Translations under genes and position numbers: made by a program | DNA from: Rhodospirillaceae bacterium | Lineage (GTDB): Bacteria > Pseudomonadota > Alphaproteobacteria > MPNO01 > UBA2964 | Direction of reading: 5' to 3' | Length of the DNA: 17,958 bases | Assembly: GCA_018660305.1 (NCBI GenBank) | Contig: JABJKO010000023.1 | Coordinates: forward strand, 1-17,958 | Notes under the pieces: generated by a model | Databases searched by the model: none | Told to the model about the DNA's origin: nothing | Seen by the model: the letters and a program-made list of their open reading frames with translations, nothing else | Shown: positions 16,196 to 17,958 of the stretch, one piece after another | Layout of the letters: every line of letters begins with the position of its first letter | How positions within the stretch are numbered: the first letter of the stretch is position 1

Positions 16196-17029
16196 GTGCC
16201 GAAACTCAATCACATCGCCAGCATCGCGCAGGACCCCCTTACGGTCGGAAAATTCTACGCCGAGATTTTCAACATGACCTTTGAAACCCACGCGGCTCAT
16301 ATTGGTTATGCGGCCACCGCACGGGAAGGGTATGTCGGCCTCAACTTCAATCCCATCCTGCCTGGACGGCCTGGCCCGGTCGGGCTGGACCATTTCGGCA
16401 TTGAAGTGGAAGACATTGATGACTCGTTCGCAATGGCGGAAAAAAATTACCCCTCTGTCGAATGGGTCAAACGATCGGGCGGCCGTCCCTACGCGCAGGT
16501 GGGCATCCACGACCCGGACGGGCAGGTGGTCGATATCAATCAAAAAAACATGAAAGACGACATCAGCGAAGTCAAAACCGCCGGGCTCTATCTTGAGGGA
16601 GATCGGGTTCAGGATCGCCATGTGGAATATCTGGCGCTTCGTACGCCCGATCCGGCCCATTGCGCGGAATTCTATCACGATGTCTTTAAAATGACGCCGC
16701 TCAATCGCCAGGAAGGCGACGAAAATTACAGCCTCACCGACGGACGGGTGACGCTGAAGCTCATCCCCTGGAAGATCAGCGATTATGACGGGATGGAAGT
16801 CAGCCGTCCCATGCTCGATCACATCGGGTTCAAGGTCGAGGACGCCGGAAAAGTCCACCAGGAGATACTTGACTATAACGGCCGCTTCCCACCCATGGCG
16901 GCACCCTGCTGGCTGCTGGACAGCCGCCCGGAAGATCGCAAAAAGGCAGCCCTGCTGAAAAAGGCGGCGCCGGACAGCAAATATCAATATTGCGATATGA
17001 ACGGGACCTGTTTCGTGACTTTGGATTAG
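16196..17029 (+). CDS. Double-VOC-domain protein, array copy 3 (mosaic)
   Basis: The product is 277 residues, same domain plan as copies 1 and 2, starting with GTG. The start is fixed by alignment of MPKLNHIAS and by AGGAAAGAG just upstream. Its middle (DPAHCAEFYHDVFKM, and the stretch coding GRVTLKLIPWK) is copy 2-like. From the LDHIGFKVED codons onwards it becomes copy 1-like and shares an exact 86-base block with copy 1. It then ends in the copy 2 tail (TLD and TAG) and spacer. Metal-ligand positions are as in copy 1 (His, His, Asp in domain 1; His, His, no Glu in domain 2). It looks intact, not a pseudogene. Confidence 0.85.
   Translation: MPKLNHIASIAQDPLTVGKFYAEIFNMTFETHAAHIGYAATAREGYVGLNFNPILPGRPGPVGLDHFGIEVEDIDDSFAMAEKNYPSVEWVKRSGGRPYAQVGIHDPDGQVVDINQKNMKDDISEVKTAGLYLEGDRVQDRHVEYLALRTPDPAHCAEFYHDVFKMTPLNRQEGDENYSLTDGRVTLKLIPWKISDYDGMEVSRPMLDHIGFKVEDAGKVHQEILDYNGRFPPMAAPCWLLDSRPEDRKKAALLKKAAPDSKYQYCDMNGTCFVTLD
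16931..17016 (+). repeat. 86-base block identical to 15235-15320 (VOC copies 3 and 1)
   Basis: This is the second member of the exact repeat. It includes synonymous positions, so protein selection alone does not explain the identity. It is followed at once by sequence matching copy 2 instead of copy 1. Confidence 0.85.
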
Positions 17030-17046
17030 AAGAGGGGGGATTAGGA
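17001..17046 (+). repeat. Tail-plus-spacer repeat, copy B
   Basis: This matches 16142-16187 at 45 of 46 bases and covers the end of VOC copy 3 and the spacer before copy 4. The single difference changes the residue before LD (Ser in copy 2, Thr in copy 3). Confidence 0.85.
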
Positions 17047-17054
17047 GAAGGGTC

Positions 17055-17894
17055 GTGCCAAAACTCAATCATATCGCCAGCATCACAATGGACCCCATTA
17101 CGGTGGGCAAGTTCTATGCGACAATTTTTAATATGTCGTTCGATGCCAGGGCGATCCGTATCGGCTATGCGGCGACGGCCCGGGAAGGGTATGTCGGCCT
17201 AAACTTCAATCCCATTATGCCGGGCCGGCCCGGTCCCGTGGGTCTCGATCATTTCGGCATCGAGGTGGAGAATATCGAGCAATCCTTCGCCAACGCGGAG
17301 AAAGACTATCCGGAAGTCGATTGGGTCAAACGATCCGGTTCGCGGCCCTATGCGCAAGTGGGCATCCACGACCCCGATGGCCAGGTGGTCGACATCAACC
17401 AGAAAAATCTGAAGGACCATATCAGCGAGGTGAAGACCCAGGGGTTATATTTGGAAGAAGACAGCGACCTTCCGCCACCACGCCACGTGGAATATCTCGC
17501 GCTGCGCACGCCGGATCCCGAACGCTGCTCCGATTTCTATCGCGATGTGTTCGAGATGACGCCGCTCAACCGCGAAGAAGGGGATGAAGGCTACAGCCTG
17601 ACCGACGGAAGAATGAAATTAAGGCTGATTCCCTGGAAGATCAGCGATTTCGACGGCATGGACGCCAACCGCCCGACCCTCGATCATATCGGTTTCAAGG
17701 TGGAAGATGCCGATAAAGTCCACCAGGAGATCCTCGATTATAACGGCCGGTTCCCACCCATGGCGGCGCCCTGCTGGCTGCTGGACAGACGGGAAGAGGA
17801 CCGGAAAAAGGCCGCGCTGCTGAAAAAGGCGGCGCCCAACAGCCGGTACCAATATTGCGATATGAACGGGACCTGTTTTGTCACGGCGGAATGA
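17055..17894 (+). CDS. Double-VOC-domain protein, array copy 4
   Basis: The product is 279 residues, starting with GTG; AGGAGAAGG precedes it. Domain 1 carries LNHIAS, LDHFGIEVEN and DPDGQVVDIN; domain 2 carries RHVEYLAL, LDHIGFKVED and CDMNGTCFVT, again without the terminal Glu. The linker between domains is two residues longer than in copies 1 and 3 (DSDLPPPRH). The segment DPERCSDFYRDVFEM is shared with copy 1, while GRMKLRLIPWK and DANRPTLDH are particular to this copy, so it is the most divergent complete member of domain 2. Cytoplasmic, with no membrane segment. The function is not assigned. Confidence 0.85.
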   Translation: MPKLNHIASITMDPITVGKFYATIFNMSFDARAIRIGYAATAREGYVGLNFNPIMPGRPGPVGLDHFGIEVENIEQSFANAEKDYPEVDWVKRSGSRPYAQVGIHDPDGQVVDINQKNLKDHISEVKTQGLYLEEDSDLPPPRHVEYLALRTPDPERCSDFYRDVFEMTPLNREEGDEGYSLTDGRMKLRLIPWKISDFDGMDANRPTLDHIGFKVEDADKVHQEILDYNGRFPPMAAPCWLLDRREEDRKKAALLKKAAPNSRYQYCDMNGTCFVTAE

Positions 17895-17923
17895 ATGCGC
17901 GGTAATATCGAAGGAGTAATGCA

Positions 17924-17958
17924 ATGCCTAAGCTGAATCATATTGCCAGCATTACGGT
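17924..17958 (+). CDS. Double-VOC-domain protein, array copy 5 (start only)
   Basis: Only the first 35 bases are present, coding MPKLNHIASIT before the window ends. The match to the start of the other copies, AAGGAG upstream (17911-17916) and the 29-base spacer after copy 4 identify it. An ATG five bases earlier is out of frame with this sequence. Confidence 0.8.
   Translation, partial: MPKLNHIASIT

Larger units (their letters stand above)
14500..17958 (+). repeat. Head-to-tail array of at least five paralogous double-VOC genes
   Basis: Units start at 14500, 15349, 16196, 17055 and 17924, a period of about 850-870 bases. All begin MPKLNHIA, and the four complete products share most residues over their full length. 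Spacers between copies are 15, 25, 25 and 29 bases, each with its own Shine-Dalgarno sequence. The array runs off the right edge, so the copy number is a minimum. Confidence 0.95.

Noticed and set aside
15334..17068. Long open frames on the minus strand opposite the VOC genes (about 290-310 residues each)
   Set aside because: They mirror the plus-strand VOC codons, repeat with the same period and show no known fold. They reflect codon bias of the real genes.
14500..17958. The regular 850-870 base repeat could suggest a mobile or satellite-like element
   Set aside because: Each unit is an intact gene with its own ribosome binding site. No transposase, terminal repeats or target duplications are visible.

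Overview
The window looks like a chromosomal segment of an alphaproteobacterium (high GC, dense operons, translationally coupled stop/start overlaps, FixK/FNR-type boxes). It carries genes for micro-oxic respiration and for oxygen-dependent breakdown of aromatic compounds. I see no tRNA, rRNA, CRISPR array, transposase or integrase. The longest stretch without a gene is 267 bases (14233-14499).

Layout. Positions 1-3131 (minus strand) hold three catabolic genes: an amidohydrolase cut by the window edge, a bicupin dioxygenase-like protein, and a two-domain extradiol (catechol 2,3-dioxygenase-like) enzyme. Positions 3164-10612 (minus) hold a complete cbb3 cytochrome oxidase cluster in the order ccoN-O-Q-P-G-H-I-S. 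It includes two small genes (ccoQ, ccoS) and a ccoH reduced to 42 residues. The extradiol gene follows ccoS by only 32 bases, so it may be read on the same transcript. Positions 10804-13459 (plus) hold boxB and boxA, the oxygenase and reductase of benzoyl-CoA 2,3-epoxidase, diverging from ccoN. A short-chain dehydrogenase lies at 13513-14232 (minus). Positions 14500 to the right edge (plus) hold a head-to-tail array of at least five paralogous genes, each coding for about 275 residues with two VOC (glyoxalase/extradiol-fold) domains. The fifth copy is cut off by the window.

How it fits together. Three FNR/FixK-type palindromes (TTGAT-N4-ATCAA, one with a single mismatch) lie at the class II distance from a plausible -10 element. 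One is upstream of ccoN, one upstream of boxB and one upstream of the bicupin gene. From this I infer that one low-oxygen regulator switches on the high-affinity oxidase together with the enzymes that spend scarce O2 on aromatic rings. This is an inference from sites and spacing, not a demonstrated regulon. boxC, benzoate-CoA ligase and the regulator gene are not in this window.

The least explained part is the VOC array. Its copies are clearly homologous but mosaic: copy 3 is copy 2-like for most of its length, then shares an exact 86-base block with copy 1, then ends with the tail and spacer of copy 2. Both VOC domains have lost the usual terminal Glu metal ligand. Its substrate cannot be read from the sequence.
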